Shown here in pieces: positions 53,477-64,000 of a stretch of 64,000 nucleotides of DNA (position 1 is its first letter; every line of letters starts with the position of its first letter). Made by a program: the position numbers and the translations under genes. The DNA comes from Arcuatula senhousia (lineage: Eukaryota; Mollusca; Bivalvia; Mytilida; Mytilidae): assembly GCA_963971305.1 (NCBI GenBank), contig OZ020309.1, forward strand, positions 2,721,001 to 2,785,000, written 5' to 3'. The notes under the pieces are model-generated. The model was not told where the DNA came from. It did no database searches and saw nothing but the letters and a program-made list of their open reading frames with translations.

Positions 53477-53649
53477 CATACCCGTAGCCAGGGGGGTTCG
53501 AGGGGTTCGGACGAACCTCCCTTTGGGCGAAAGAAATTGAAAATTATAGGTAAAAACAAGCTGAAAATTAGTTAAGCACTATTAAAAAAAGAAGTATTTT
53601 GCAAATCGAACCCCCCCCCCCCCTTACAAAAATTCTGGCTACGGGTATG
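53477..53649. mobile_element. 173 bp MITE with 15 bp TIRs
   Basis: CATACCCGTAGCCAG and the exact complement CTGGCTACGGGTATG bound a segment with G6 and C13 tracts. CATAA flanks it at 53472-53476 and 53650-53654, a possible 5 bp target duplication. Confidence 0.75.
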
Positions 53650-54999
53650 CATAATATTATCAATATATAAAGATGATAAGATAAAAAATATGTCTACTCA
53701 ACTCTACCAACATGTACATGTATCAGCAACAATCTAAAAATCTGCTTCTGAAAACAGCCAGCAGCCTTCAATGCGACGTCGCATCTGGCCGTCTTTCGAA
53801 TGCCTTAGATTAAAAATAAAATTAATGAGATTTAAATAAAACCTCCTACATCTATAAAAGGAAGACACCTTCTGAACATTGTAAAACTAACAAATTACCA
53901 AATGCTGCATGTCCTTTTAAATGTTAAAAGGCTAGCCGACCTGCCTCTGCATCAGTCGTTTTGTATTTTATAACATTTATGTGTACCAATGTAATATTGT
54001 TAATGTTAAAAAACTTGAGGTAGTATACTGAAAATGTTTTTATTGAGAAGTAAACTCGTCAGCAACTTTCAAACCCAGAGATGAACTACGAAAAATATCT
54101 AAAGACGTCCAGAACGCAAACCTTTGAAACAAATCTATGCAATGAGAGTATAAGAAAAGAGACACGGAAGAATGTTAACAGTTGTAAAATGGTAATTTAT
54201 GATTTTGTTTAAGCCAGCAAAATTCATTGCAAGCAAGATGGCAAACACTACCTTTGCCTTATTCGAATAATTCAAGCCTATTCGTATACTTCGTTTATAT
54301 AGGGACTACAGGGAGAACAATATAACGACTGTATGATTTGGGTTTAAAGGGGTCGAAGATAAGAGGGAACATCCTAGTGTCGTGTGCATTTTTTATGTTT
54401 TTTATTTTGAGACTCACTCTGTAGTATAACATGCGTATAACGTTTTTTTTAAAAATATTTTGACCGAAATATTTGATTGCACTAATTTGAGTGACATATA
54501 ACCTGTTACCTTAGACAGTTTCCAAAAATGCGACCAGTATGCACTTGATTAATAAGTATTAACTTAGCTATCATTGTGTGTGTTATGATCGTTTTACTGT
54601 TTTAGCTATTAGAGTTGTAACGCGAGCCTCGACATGATACGTCTACTAATTGACATGTGCGATGTGCATTTTCAGAAAGAATATGTTTGGAGTAAAAATT
54701 CAATTATTGACATGTTTATTTGATAGATAAATTAGATAATGACAAAAGAAAAAAAATATCTAAGATGCCTACATTTTTGAAGGTCCAAACTATGTTAAAA
54801 TTAGAAAACGCAGTAAATAAGCACAAACGACAATACACGTTACGACTGAAACCACGTGACAGAACCAACAACGCGAAAAAAAGTCAACAAGTAAGATCAA
54901 GTGCCAAACATATAAATTACTAAACTGTTTCATTTTTTTCATAAGATCAGGTGCCTTAACATAAAAAAAGCTGCATCAGCTTTACCAAATGGGCGATCT
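53650..54999. other. No recognisable gene
   Basis: AT-rich; the Lys-rich 67-codon ORF at 54720-54923 has no recognised domain. Confidence 0.4.
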
Positions 55000-55270
55000 T
55001 CATCAGGGGTGACCTTCTCTTGATATCTTTCACGAGGATAGATAGTCTCAAAGAAAGATGCTAGTACTCCGAAAGAGAGGAAAAACTTGTCCCGTGTATG
55101 TATAGAAAGCAATAACCTATATAGCTATGGACATTGAAGACAACTTTGTAGAGCTCGACAAGAGAAGACTCAATAAGACCGCTACAATGTAGATGCCCCT
55201 AAATAACTGACAGGGAGGTATTTGCATAATCATAAACTTGTTTCCAGGATTAAAGAAAGAGTTGAAACTA
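55000..55270 (+). mobile_element. SINE body/tail fragment
   Basis: CCCGTGTATGTATAGAAAGC, CATTGAAGACAACTTTGTAG and CATAAACTTGTTTCCAGGAT correspond to the 42255-42600 and 28070-28410 SINEs; the tRNA-like head is missing. Confidence 0.55.
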
Positions 55271-57944
55271 AAGTAAAATTTATTTAATTAAACTTTCATG
55301 GATACTACAGTAGAACTATATTGAATATTTTTTCTTCTATTTTAATTGCTTTTTCTATCCTCTGTTTCACATTTTTATGCATACACATTTTGTTTGGGAT
55401 TCACATTTAGCTTTTGGTTTCACATTTGAATGGTGATTCACATTTAATGTTGAATTAACATTAAGTTTGGTCTTCACCTTCTTACGATATGTCTTAAGGT
55501 CAAGGAACTCATATCCGACTCCTTGTTATCTGTTAAAATAGAATTAAAGTAAAATTCTGATTGAATTATATTATATTAGATCTTACTGTTTTCACACCTA
55601 GAATTGTATTGTCTAGAAATTTGGCATTATTATAAGATATTGTTTTGCCTCATTATATTAACAGGTAATACCGCACAGAATATTTTTGTACACTTGTTCC
55701 TCGGTAAATATAGCTCTAATGAGTTCATGCATAGCAAGTTTTGTCTTAGTCTGTTGTAATTTATCCTGACAATACGTGAATTTCATCATGTGCCGTTGAC
55801 CTTGCGTAATTCTTCTTGTAATTAGGGTTGTAATTAAGATTAAGGTGTCACTTGGTGCGGTTTGTATTCTTAAGGGGGGATTCAGATTTTTTTTTAAAAC
55901 ATATGTTCAGAAGATATTACAGTTTTACAAGGAAAAAGGGTGCGGATTCCAACACCCGCCCACCACGTTATTCGAACGACATGTTGTCAGACGTGACCAT
56001 CATTTTAAAATATATTGCGATACGAATAAAATGTATTAAAATATAATTGTTATTATGCATTCGAACATCGTTTGTCAGAAAACGCAAAAGCACTATAGGT
56101 AAATGTAAAAACATTACAAATACATAACGCACAAAAAACAAAAACATGTTTCAACTATAACACAATTGGCAACGTGAACTCGATTCAAAACGAGATTGAA
56201 CTTTGTACTCGACCCGGAAGGGTAAGCAGTTCCTGCTTGCTGTAGCACACAGTTGTTCATATGAATCTATAAGCAAATGACTAAATAAACCTTAATACCC
56301 TATACGTTTTAAATATTGATAAAAACAACAAATTATTCGCTGATTTAAGGTATGAAAAACTATCATTAAGATTATAATTGATAAGTTCGAGAGTGTTAAA
56401 AACAGATAAAAATATCACTGTAGCTATTGATTAGCCTAAAACATACATTCAGGGTCTTATACAGCTATCAATAATTGGTGTATTCTTGTGGAAACTGATA
56501 AGGACAACTTATTCAACCCCTATTGCTTTTGTAAACTGTAGTAATCATAGCCTATAGCGTAAACCCTTGTCGCTAAGTACACAAAGTTCGGTCCTTTTGT
56601 AAATATTCCACAAAGAGAGAATTAAGGACATTGTGCTCTGTCATTTTTACATATTTCGAGTATTCATATTTGGAATGAATGTACTCATTGTGTTTTGACT
56701 TTTTGAGTAAACCTGCCGCTTTAGATTCATGAGAATTGTTTTTGGTTTTTATATGCATATTACAAACTAAAAAATACAAGGTTTTTTTTTTATAAGTTAA
56801 TTAGTTTGTTAGTTAGTTATTGCCTCACCCCAAAGCAGCACAATTTCGACAACATGAAAGGGGAGATACAATGAACCTGAAATATTGATGAAGTGGAGAA
56901 AAGGGGGACACAAGGCAAATCAGGAATGAGAGTTTTAACTGCAACTGGAAAGAGTGAGGGGTAGGGACGGACAGTTTAGCCTCATGCATGGCGACCCTAC
57001 GTGTCCTTTTCTTGGTTTTATTTTTTTTAGATACTTAGACACGTACCGATAAAACGGTTAGTTTACATGCTTATTTTGAAGCATTCAAATGTAACACGAC
57101 GCTATAACTATTTACATGACTGTAAAAATAAAACTTTTGTAAAAGAAGTATTATGAACTCAAGATATACTTTTTCGTTTTTCTTTGTACGAGTTACATGA
57201 CTTGGTGTGTCAGAATTCAGGAAAATTAAAGCAATACGCTAAAGTTCTTTTACGTTTGATTTATTTACCTCCTTAGCGAAGATGCTCCGAGTATAGACAA
57301 TTTTATTAAAGCATTTTTACAACAAACAAAAAGTTTTCTTCTATGAAAGTAAAAAACGAATTTAATTGCAAACAGTTTCTTTATCGAGTGTACTGCGATT
57401 CTTACAGATAAACATTTTAAAAAAGTCAGGGGGCAAATTGTTTTAGATAAAAGCATTGCAAAGCTTTAAACGAAGGATATAAGAGTAAATGATTAGCTTA
57501 TTAATGACCGTTAATTAGCCGAGTTTATAGACTTACAAACGTTCTGGCAAAATGTTACCGACTTTCAACTAAATGAACCAGGGATAATCTTTTGATGTCA
57601 AAACGATCGTTACAGATGCACTTGCATAGTGCACTGGACGAACAAGCTTAAGGTACTAGATTTATTTAATTAATTACAAATGTATATCCTATTTTTCGTT
57701 TCCTTCTTTTTACCATGACCTATAAAACAGTTTTCGTTGAAGGTTTTAGCGCTGCTGGTGGAGTTTAAATTCCCCGAGATTAGCCCGCTCCGGCATCAAC
57801 ACTTTTGTGAGAAGAACACATCAAAGCTATAAATTATAAATTTCAACTTCAAAATTCTCTAAGGGTTTAGTCTTTTTATTTGGAGTCATTTCGATTAATT
57901 TTCAGTGGCGCAAATGAGATATTGCATATATAAAAAAACAAGAG
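55271..57944. other. No recognisable gene
   Basis: AT-rich with small ORFs only. A repeat fragment near 56160-56255 (GGAAGGGTAAGCAGTTCCTG) belongs to the 37003/60508 family. Near 57735-57800, GTTTAAATTCCCCGAGATTA and CCGGCATCAACAC resemble 39230-39355. Confidence 0.4.
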
Positions 57945-59596
57945 GCTCCCAGGAGCCTGAATCGCTCACCTGGTCTTGATGTCGACCCTAAAAAGACTTT
58001 TCTAGAGCTAAATGAGCTGAACATTTAAGCAAGTAACAGATTTTCTCTATCTACTATAGTTTCCATTCTGTAGCCATAGGCCCAAATCATGAAAAAACGT
58101 TTTTTAAGGGCCATAACCCCTATAAGGTGTCATCTGACAACTCTGACCCTATGAAACTGAACATTTAAGCAAGCAACTGCTTCTCTCTATCTGCTATAGT
58201 TTTCATTTTATAGGCCAAAACATGAAAGAACATTATATTAGAGGCCGTAACCCCTATAAGGGGACATCTGACAACTTTGACCCTATGGAGACTTTGGTAG
58301 AGCTAAATAAGCTGAACATTTAAGTAAGCAATAGCTTCTCTCTATCTGCAATAGTTTTCATTCCATAGGCCAAAAACATGAAAAAACGTTATTTTAGGGG
58401 CTGTAACCCCTATAAGGGGTCATCTGACAACTTTGACCCTATGGAGACTTTTGTAGAGCTAAATAAGATGAACATTTAAGCAAGCAATAGCTTCTCTCTA
58501 TCTGCAATAGTTTTCATTCCGTAGGCCAAAAACATGAAAAAACGTTATTTTAGGGGCTGTAACCCCTATAAGGTGTCATCTGACAACTTCGACCCTATGA
58601 GAACTTTTGTAGAGCTAAATGAACTGAACATTTAAGCAAGCAACTGCTTCTCTCTATCTGCTATAGTTTTCATTTTATAGGCCAAAACATGAAAGAACGT
58701 TAAATTAGGGGCCGTAACCCCTATAAGGGGACATCTGACAATTTTGACCCTATGGAGATTTTGGTAGAGCTAAATAAGCTGAACATTTAAGCAAGCAATA
58801 GCTTCTCTCTATCTGCAATAGTTTTCATTCCATAGGCCAAAAACATGAAAGAACGTTATATTAGGGGCCGTAACCCCTATAAGGGGACATCTGACAACTT
58901 TGACCCTATGGAAACTTTGGTAGAGCTAAATAAGCTGAACATTAAAGCAAGCAATAGCTCCTCTCTATCTGCAATAGTTTTCATTCCATAGGCCAAAAAC
59001 ATGAAAAAACGTTATTTTAGGGGCTGTAACCCCTAAAAGGGGTCATCTGACAACTTCGACCCTATGGAGACTTTTGTAGAGCTTAATGAGCTGAACATTT
59101 AAGCAAGCAACAACTTTTCTTTATCTGTCATAGTTTTCATTCTATAAGCCAAAAACATGAAAAAATGCTATTTTTCACCTTTAAGGGGCCGTAACTCCTA
59201 TAAGGGGTCATCTGACAACTTTGACTCAATAGAGACTTTTGTAGAGCTTTTGATGCTGAAGCAGAAGCGTGGCATCAGATTTCATCTATCTCTTATACTT
59301 TTTGATTTACAAGCCAAAAACAATAGTCTGACCCCCCTGGTCTATTTTTAGTAACGGCGGCCATGTTGTTTTGACGGCAGTCACCATTTGTGCAATCTTG
59401 GTAGAGGACATCCCATAGATGAAGTGTGCAAAGTTTCAAAGCAATCCCTTCAGTCGTTTTAGAGGAGAAGATTTTCAAAGAAAAGTTAACGACGACAGAC
59501 GACGACGGACGACGACGGACGACGACGACGACGGACGACGACGGACGCCAAGTGATGGCAATAGCTCACCTGGACCTTCGGTCCAGGTGAGCTAAA
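57945..59596 (-). mobile_element. ~155 bp core-repeat array with hairpin termini (pearl/HINE-like)
   Basis: Opens with the near-palindrome AGGCTCCCAGGAGCCT. About eight units of ~155 bp follow, each with AACCCCTATAAGGGG, CATCTGACAACTTTGACCCT, GAGCTAAATAAGCTGAACAT and GCAATAGTTTTCATTCCATA. It then has a non-repeated tail, a (GACGACGG)n tract (59489-59545) and a perfect 14 bp stem, 3 nt loop hairpin AGCTCACCTGGACC-TTC (59565-59595) ending CTAA. Same family as 1381-4010 in opposite orientation. Confidence 0.75.
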
Positions 59597-62216
59597 AATG
59601 GTAAAAATGTAAAACGCTCCATAAAATATATAGACAGACTATAATTATTATTGTATCTACTATACGAATGATATCCAATAAACAATCTTTAAATCTCTTG
59701 CGAGACTTTTATTTTTTTTTCCAATTATAAAATCAATTTCATGCGTCCAGTGTGAATTAAATTATTTTCCCTTCTGATTTCAGATTTCTCAAATAGATGT
59801 CTAAATCTGATTAACTATTGACAGAAAAACTTTACAAATTAGACATTTTCAATGATAGTGGAATCTAAAGGTCTGCTATTTGGCTGCAATATTTCTACAA
59901 CATTTCTAAAACTGCACTGCAGCAGAACAATTTTATATGCTCAATTGATATTTGACAATCATCAAAATTGCAAAATTAAACTGTTATTAGAAAATGTCAA
60001 TCAAAAAGTGCATTTGAACAACTGATCGGAAATGGCACCAAATAAATTGTTGGATTAGTTGGATTGCCACTGAATGGAGGAGGTTAATTATGCCTGAATG
60101 GAAAATTGTTTTATTCCGAAAAATATAGAACGTTTTAAAGTGGACCAAATCAAGCTTCAAGTTGATCCAAGGTCCTTATGTTTAAGTACAAAAGTTTTTC
60201 ATAAATCCTTTGGTTAGATTCTCTTTGAAATAGCGGTTACTCTGAACCATAAAAAAAATTATTTAACTATTTGTTTCAATTTAGTTAAGTTAAAGCGTTT
60301 TGTCTTCTCTTCAGTGGCAGACTCAGAAAATCTCTAAAAAGGGGGGGGGGTCGAGTTTAGCGTGTTTAGGCTATATATTCTACTAAGAACTAGATGGAAT
60401 TCCTTATAAATTTGCTGAAAATCTGCACTATGATAAAATTTTCACACCGAAAGGAGAAACACTCCGGGTCCACAATTTTTCTTGTTACAAGTACCTTTTT
60501 CATTTATAAACGAAGCAGAGGTACCAATGGGGTATCCGAATGTCAAAAGTCCGAAAGGGCAGAGACAAAACCAGTTAACACCAACAAGAACGGGACAAAA
60601 ACAGACAACATGTAGAATATGGAAACACTAAATAACTGAATATCAATCAACAACGCGAACTCCAGTCGAAACAAGAGTGAACTCAGGTGCTCCGGAAGAG
60701 TAAGTAGTTCCTGCTTGCTATAGCACACCCGTCGTGTTGCAAATAGTCAATTCAGCGTGTCAAATTAGGTAAAGGAAGACAAAACAAAGCTCTATGACAA
60801 ACCAAAATCTGCACTCATCTGAGAGATTGATATCATAAATGTACTATCGCGTTTTTATAGTACGTCAAACATATGAACACCCCTATTCATATTATTCCAA
60901 AGATACAAGACTACATCCAAATATTTATAAACGAAGAAATGAAAATGATAAAATATTTAATCAAATAACAATACAAATCTCTAAGATACAAAATCTCTGA
61001 GGATGGAACATTAATCATCTGCCAGATCAGCATGGCTTAGCGCTACTGAGTTGGTGCGTGTTTTCTTTTGTTGTGTTTTAAGATATCTTTCTCGCAGTAT
61101 GGTTCATTGAGAAAGCTTCATTTAATGTTGTCTATCAAAATATTTGTATCGAACTGAACTGGATAATTGTGATATTTCAATTTCCATATGGCTAAATGAA
61201 GATTCTGAAACTCAGTTCTGAAACTGAAGTTCGGTTGATTTTGTGTTTTGTGTTCCTTTGTGCTGTTTTTGTTCGTGTTTACCGGTTTCGTCGTTGCCCT
61301 TTCGGACATTTGACACTCGAATGCCCCATTGGTGCCTCTTTGCTTCTTTCAACAGAGAAATATTCCACACTGAGCTTTAACACTCCTTACTTTTAAAATG
61401 ATGTCATTCATATTTATGTACAACAAAATACCGACACAAAAACTTTGCTTCTATTCCCGTTACTTTGTGTTTATGAGTCAAACACCTAAAAAGGGTTACT
61501 AGTAAACCCCAAAGTTAAAACCTTAATTTAACAAACTAGCTAAGATTCGATTATGAAACATTTAAAATGGAAATTCTTACAAATAGGACACTGTTAACAT
61601 TACAGGTTTGTTATAACAAGCAAGATCTGTTTATCGATGAGTTTATTCTCGTGCCGACTTTTAAAAAGTTGAAATTTCTGATTGTGTTGTTTGTGTGTTT
61701 TTCTTATGTTGTACATGTAAGTTTCTTATGTCTTGATTTAATCTTATAGCCTTTAAACTTTTTTTCAAATGCCATTTTTAAGTGGGTTTGTAAGTTGTAA
61801 GCAACACAATAACGGTTACATAAAGGCAATTGAAATAAAGAGGATGAAAAATGAACACGAAACGAAACATGGAAGTGGGGTGGGAAACAAAAGAAAAAAA
61901 TAATTTTTGTAGACGCATCTTTTGTACCCCTTTGGTTCTTTTGTAACTTTGCTAATAATTATCAGCCAACATATCGTGAAAACAGAACAGCAATAAACTC
62001 CTCTGGAACGACATCTCATCAAATAATATATTTCAGTTATGTTAACCATTGCAGCAAATGCAATACCTGTCAAAACCTAATTACAGATGAATTGTAGACT
62101 AAGGAACTTTAAGAGTTAAATATTGCAATAGTTATTGTTTAAATTATTACTCAAAACACAATTTGTTCTAGGTATCGTACGGAAATGCATGTTTATATTT
62201 TATTGTGGCTAATACT
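59597..62216. other. No recognisable gene; interspersed repeat copies
   Basis: Contains the inverted copy of the 37003 repeat (60508-60725) and of the 19300 repeat (61237-61350). Remaining ORFs are short and unrecognised. Confidence 0.45.
60508..60725. repeat. Interspersed ~200 bp repeat (inverted relative to 37003-37205)
   Basis: GGTACCAATGGGGTATCCGA, AAAGGGCAGAGACAAAACCA, GTCGAAACAAGAGTGAAC and GGAGCACC-type ends are near identical to the reverse complement of 37003-37205. Confidence 0.8.
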
Positions 62217-62390
62217 GTCAAACCTGCATAGCGGCAACTTCTATTAAGCAATCACCTGCTTTTAACAGCCACATATTTTTTGCCCCCTTTCAATGGAAAT
62301 AACCCTTGATGAAGCAGCCACCTGTTGTTGGTTGCCACTTTTCCTCTTCCCAAATGTGGCATTTTAAGTTAAGACAGGTCTGACTATAAT
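62217..62390. mobile_element. ~170 bp MITE
   Basis: TGTCAAACCTGCATAGCGGC at the left and ACAGGTCTGACTATA at the right are imperfect inverted ends around CAGCCAC/GGTTGCCAC motifs. Confidence 0.5.
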
Positions 62391-62685
62391 ATGATCGACC
62401 GTGCGCGTGTGCATATGAAACCAAGAAAAAAGGTAAGAAAGTACACTGTAGTAACATACTATAGTGGTGTAAATAAATGCAATGGTTCCTAAGCAGAGCA
62501 AATTTGATTATATCAGGAAGATCATCGTGAAATGATGATAAAGGTGTTAGAAGTGGGATTGGTAAAATCATGGTAACAAGTTTTGACTGTCACACAAGAA
62601 TTGGTAATGCTTGGCAATTTAGCCTACTGAAATAGATACCATAATTGGATCCTTCTCTTATCGGTCACTGTGGAAGTGTGTTTTG

Positions 62686-62925
62686 TCCTCCGCCGCAACG
62701 CGGAGCGGAGACATAGAAATGCTGGGCGTGCATGTGTCCGTTAGTCATACTTTTTGTAACAGATTTCTCGGCTATTATTGATCCTAAGCTTTGAGTATTT
62801 GGTTTGCAGCTTCAGTTGCTTAGATGAGTTTTCAGGTCTGTCTCTTACCTACTTCCTGTTTAACGAGCTGAATTAGAATTTATGACGCTCGGCGGGGGAC
62901 TCAGGAATTCCCTTCTTGTTTTCAT
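62686..62925. repeat. Interspersed repeat starting with a GC-rich hairpin
   Basis: CTCCGCCGCAACGCGGAGCG GAG folds back on itself. The segment then runs with CGTGCATGTGTCCGTTAGTC to GGCGGGGGACTCAGGAATTC, resembling the terminal GGAG..CTTCTTGTTTT motif at ~3998 of the core-repeat family. Confidence 0.5.
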
Positions 62926-63736
62926 TTGTTTTTACGTTGAAGCCTAACTAACATATAGACACAAGTAATGCAAGTGTTTTAAGTTGTGATTCGATAAGTA
63001 GTCTTAATAAACTGATAAACATCATATTTGTTCCAAAAATTGAACAGAATATTATTTGTCAGAACAAGGTCTTACGAACTACTGTAATATGATCTACGGG
63101 GTGCATATTCTTAAAACTATTAAAAAAGTATTGTCCCCAAAGTGATATAAAAGTCCGCGGCTTGTCGAGCCTAGGGACCTAACAGAGCAATCATTTGATT
63201 TTTTATTGTTCTATGGATATTTTATTTGTCCTGCCTTTATATCTTCGGGAACATCAGAGCCTGAATTATTTTAAAAGCTTTGGAATCTTTAACTTTGTCA
63301 GTCAAAAGCAGTATTCTTAATACTTTTTTTATTCAAAACACTGTCTTGTGTTTTTAATTTCTAGATTTTGGCCATCCTGCCTTTTAAATATCAGCATAGA
63401 CTTTTTTACCCAATAAAATCAAATCATCGGCCCCTTATTATGAGTCTAATGATTGAAAAATAGTCTTTCGCTCATGAGTAACAAACAAGGAAGACATTAT
63501 TTTTTAGTAATTGTTTTACAATCGTCGTACTAGATTGCCAAAGGACTCGGATATCGTAGTAGATCGGTTGAATTATTGCCAAAGGACTCCTTCAGTAGTA
63601 GATTGGCTTACGTATCATCTGAGGATTCCCGCATCTACAGTCTACTAGATGCAAATTTTAATAAATGAAGTGCATCAATAGTACAATTATGTCATCTGAT
63701 GACAGATAAGTGAAAACAATGAGCCTTCCTGATGCA
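62926..63736. other. No recognisable gene
   Basis: AT-rich. A short direct repeat, TTGCCAAAGGACTC, occurs at ~63536 and ~63577; nothing else is supported. Confidence 0.4.
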
Positions 63737-63885
63737 CTTTGTAAAGAACACATAAATATATTTTTTTTGTAAAGAACACATAAATAAATCTTTTTGTAAA
63801 GAACACATAAATATATTTTTTGTAAAGAACACATAAATATATTTTTTTGTAAAGAACACATAAATATATATTTTTTGCAGTAAAG
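63737..63885. repeat. Minisatellite, ~27 bp unit x5
   Basis: TGTAAAGAACACATAAATAT followed by a T-run repeats five times. The 82-codon minus ORF across it is a translation artefact. Confidence 0.9.
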
Positions 63886-64000
63886 ATACAAGATTTGTTT
63901 ATGCAATTCTAGTATCTCTGTCTACGTAAAACGCTTATTTAATTCCATTACCCCCCTAAAAAACATAAAACAACCTTAAAAAGATGCTTTTGGTCACTTG

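Noticed and set aside
57945..59596. CRISPR-like array of direct repeats
   Set aside because: Units are ~155 bp and similar throughout, without short repeats separating unique spacers; the genome is eukaryotic.
63658..63906. 82-codon ORF with MCSLQKNIF repeats
   Set aside because: Produced by a 27 bp tandem repeat; no initiation or splice context.

Overview
The window is AT-rich, intron-rich, repeat-dense animal DNA. It has no operons, and most open reading frames are short and uninformative. The interspersed repeats (bivalve-style ~155-185 bp core-repeat arrays ending in CGTC/ACGG microsatellites and hairpins, tRNA-headed SINEs, many small TIR elements) suggest a bivalve mollusc, probably a marine mussel. 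That assignment is inference from repeat style and was not checked by search.

The one confidently identified gene lies on the minus strand between 52340 (start codon) and 21587 (stop). It is a 14-coding-exon ionotropic glutamate receptor of the kainate/AMPA superfamily, closest in motif content to GRIK-type subunits. All 14 exons join in phase at GT-AG junctions and give a predicted protein of about 945 aa: signal peptide, amino-terminal LIVBP-like domain (exons 2-8), S1 (exons 9-11), M1, pore loop with an unedited MQQG Q/R site and M3 with the SYTANLAAF gate (all exon 11), S2 (exons 11-13), M4 (exon 13) and a cytoplasmic tail (exons 13-14).

Layout: 1-4.0 kb, two core-repeat arrays, a LINE 3' end and a nested insertion. 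4.0-21.6 kb, no recognised gene but several inverted-repeat elements, including a ~3.2 kb element with long terminal inverted repeats and a zinc-finger-like ORF. 21.6-52.3 kb, the receptor gene, whose introns hold SINEs, MITEs, LINE ends, serial tandem duplications and two palindrome-array elements. 52.3-64 kb, upstream flank with more MITEs and a second hairpin-ended core-repeat array.

The most unusual signals concern how the receptor gene interacts with repetition. Intron 6 is partly a degenerate ~45-50 bp minisatellite whose unit is the 3' splice site plus the first codons of exon 7. Intron 10 starts with a diverged copy of the last ~40 bp of exon 10, including its splice donor, and using that copy would add exactly 28 in-frame residues to the ligand-binding domain. 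A TIR element abuts the exon 11 acceptor. Two independent elements (37.5-37.9 kb and 45.05-46.55 kb) carry terminal clusters of ~21 bp perfect palindromes and look like one architectural class of mobile element.
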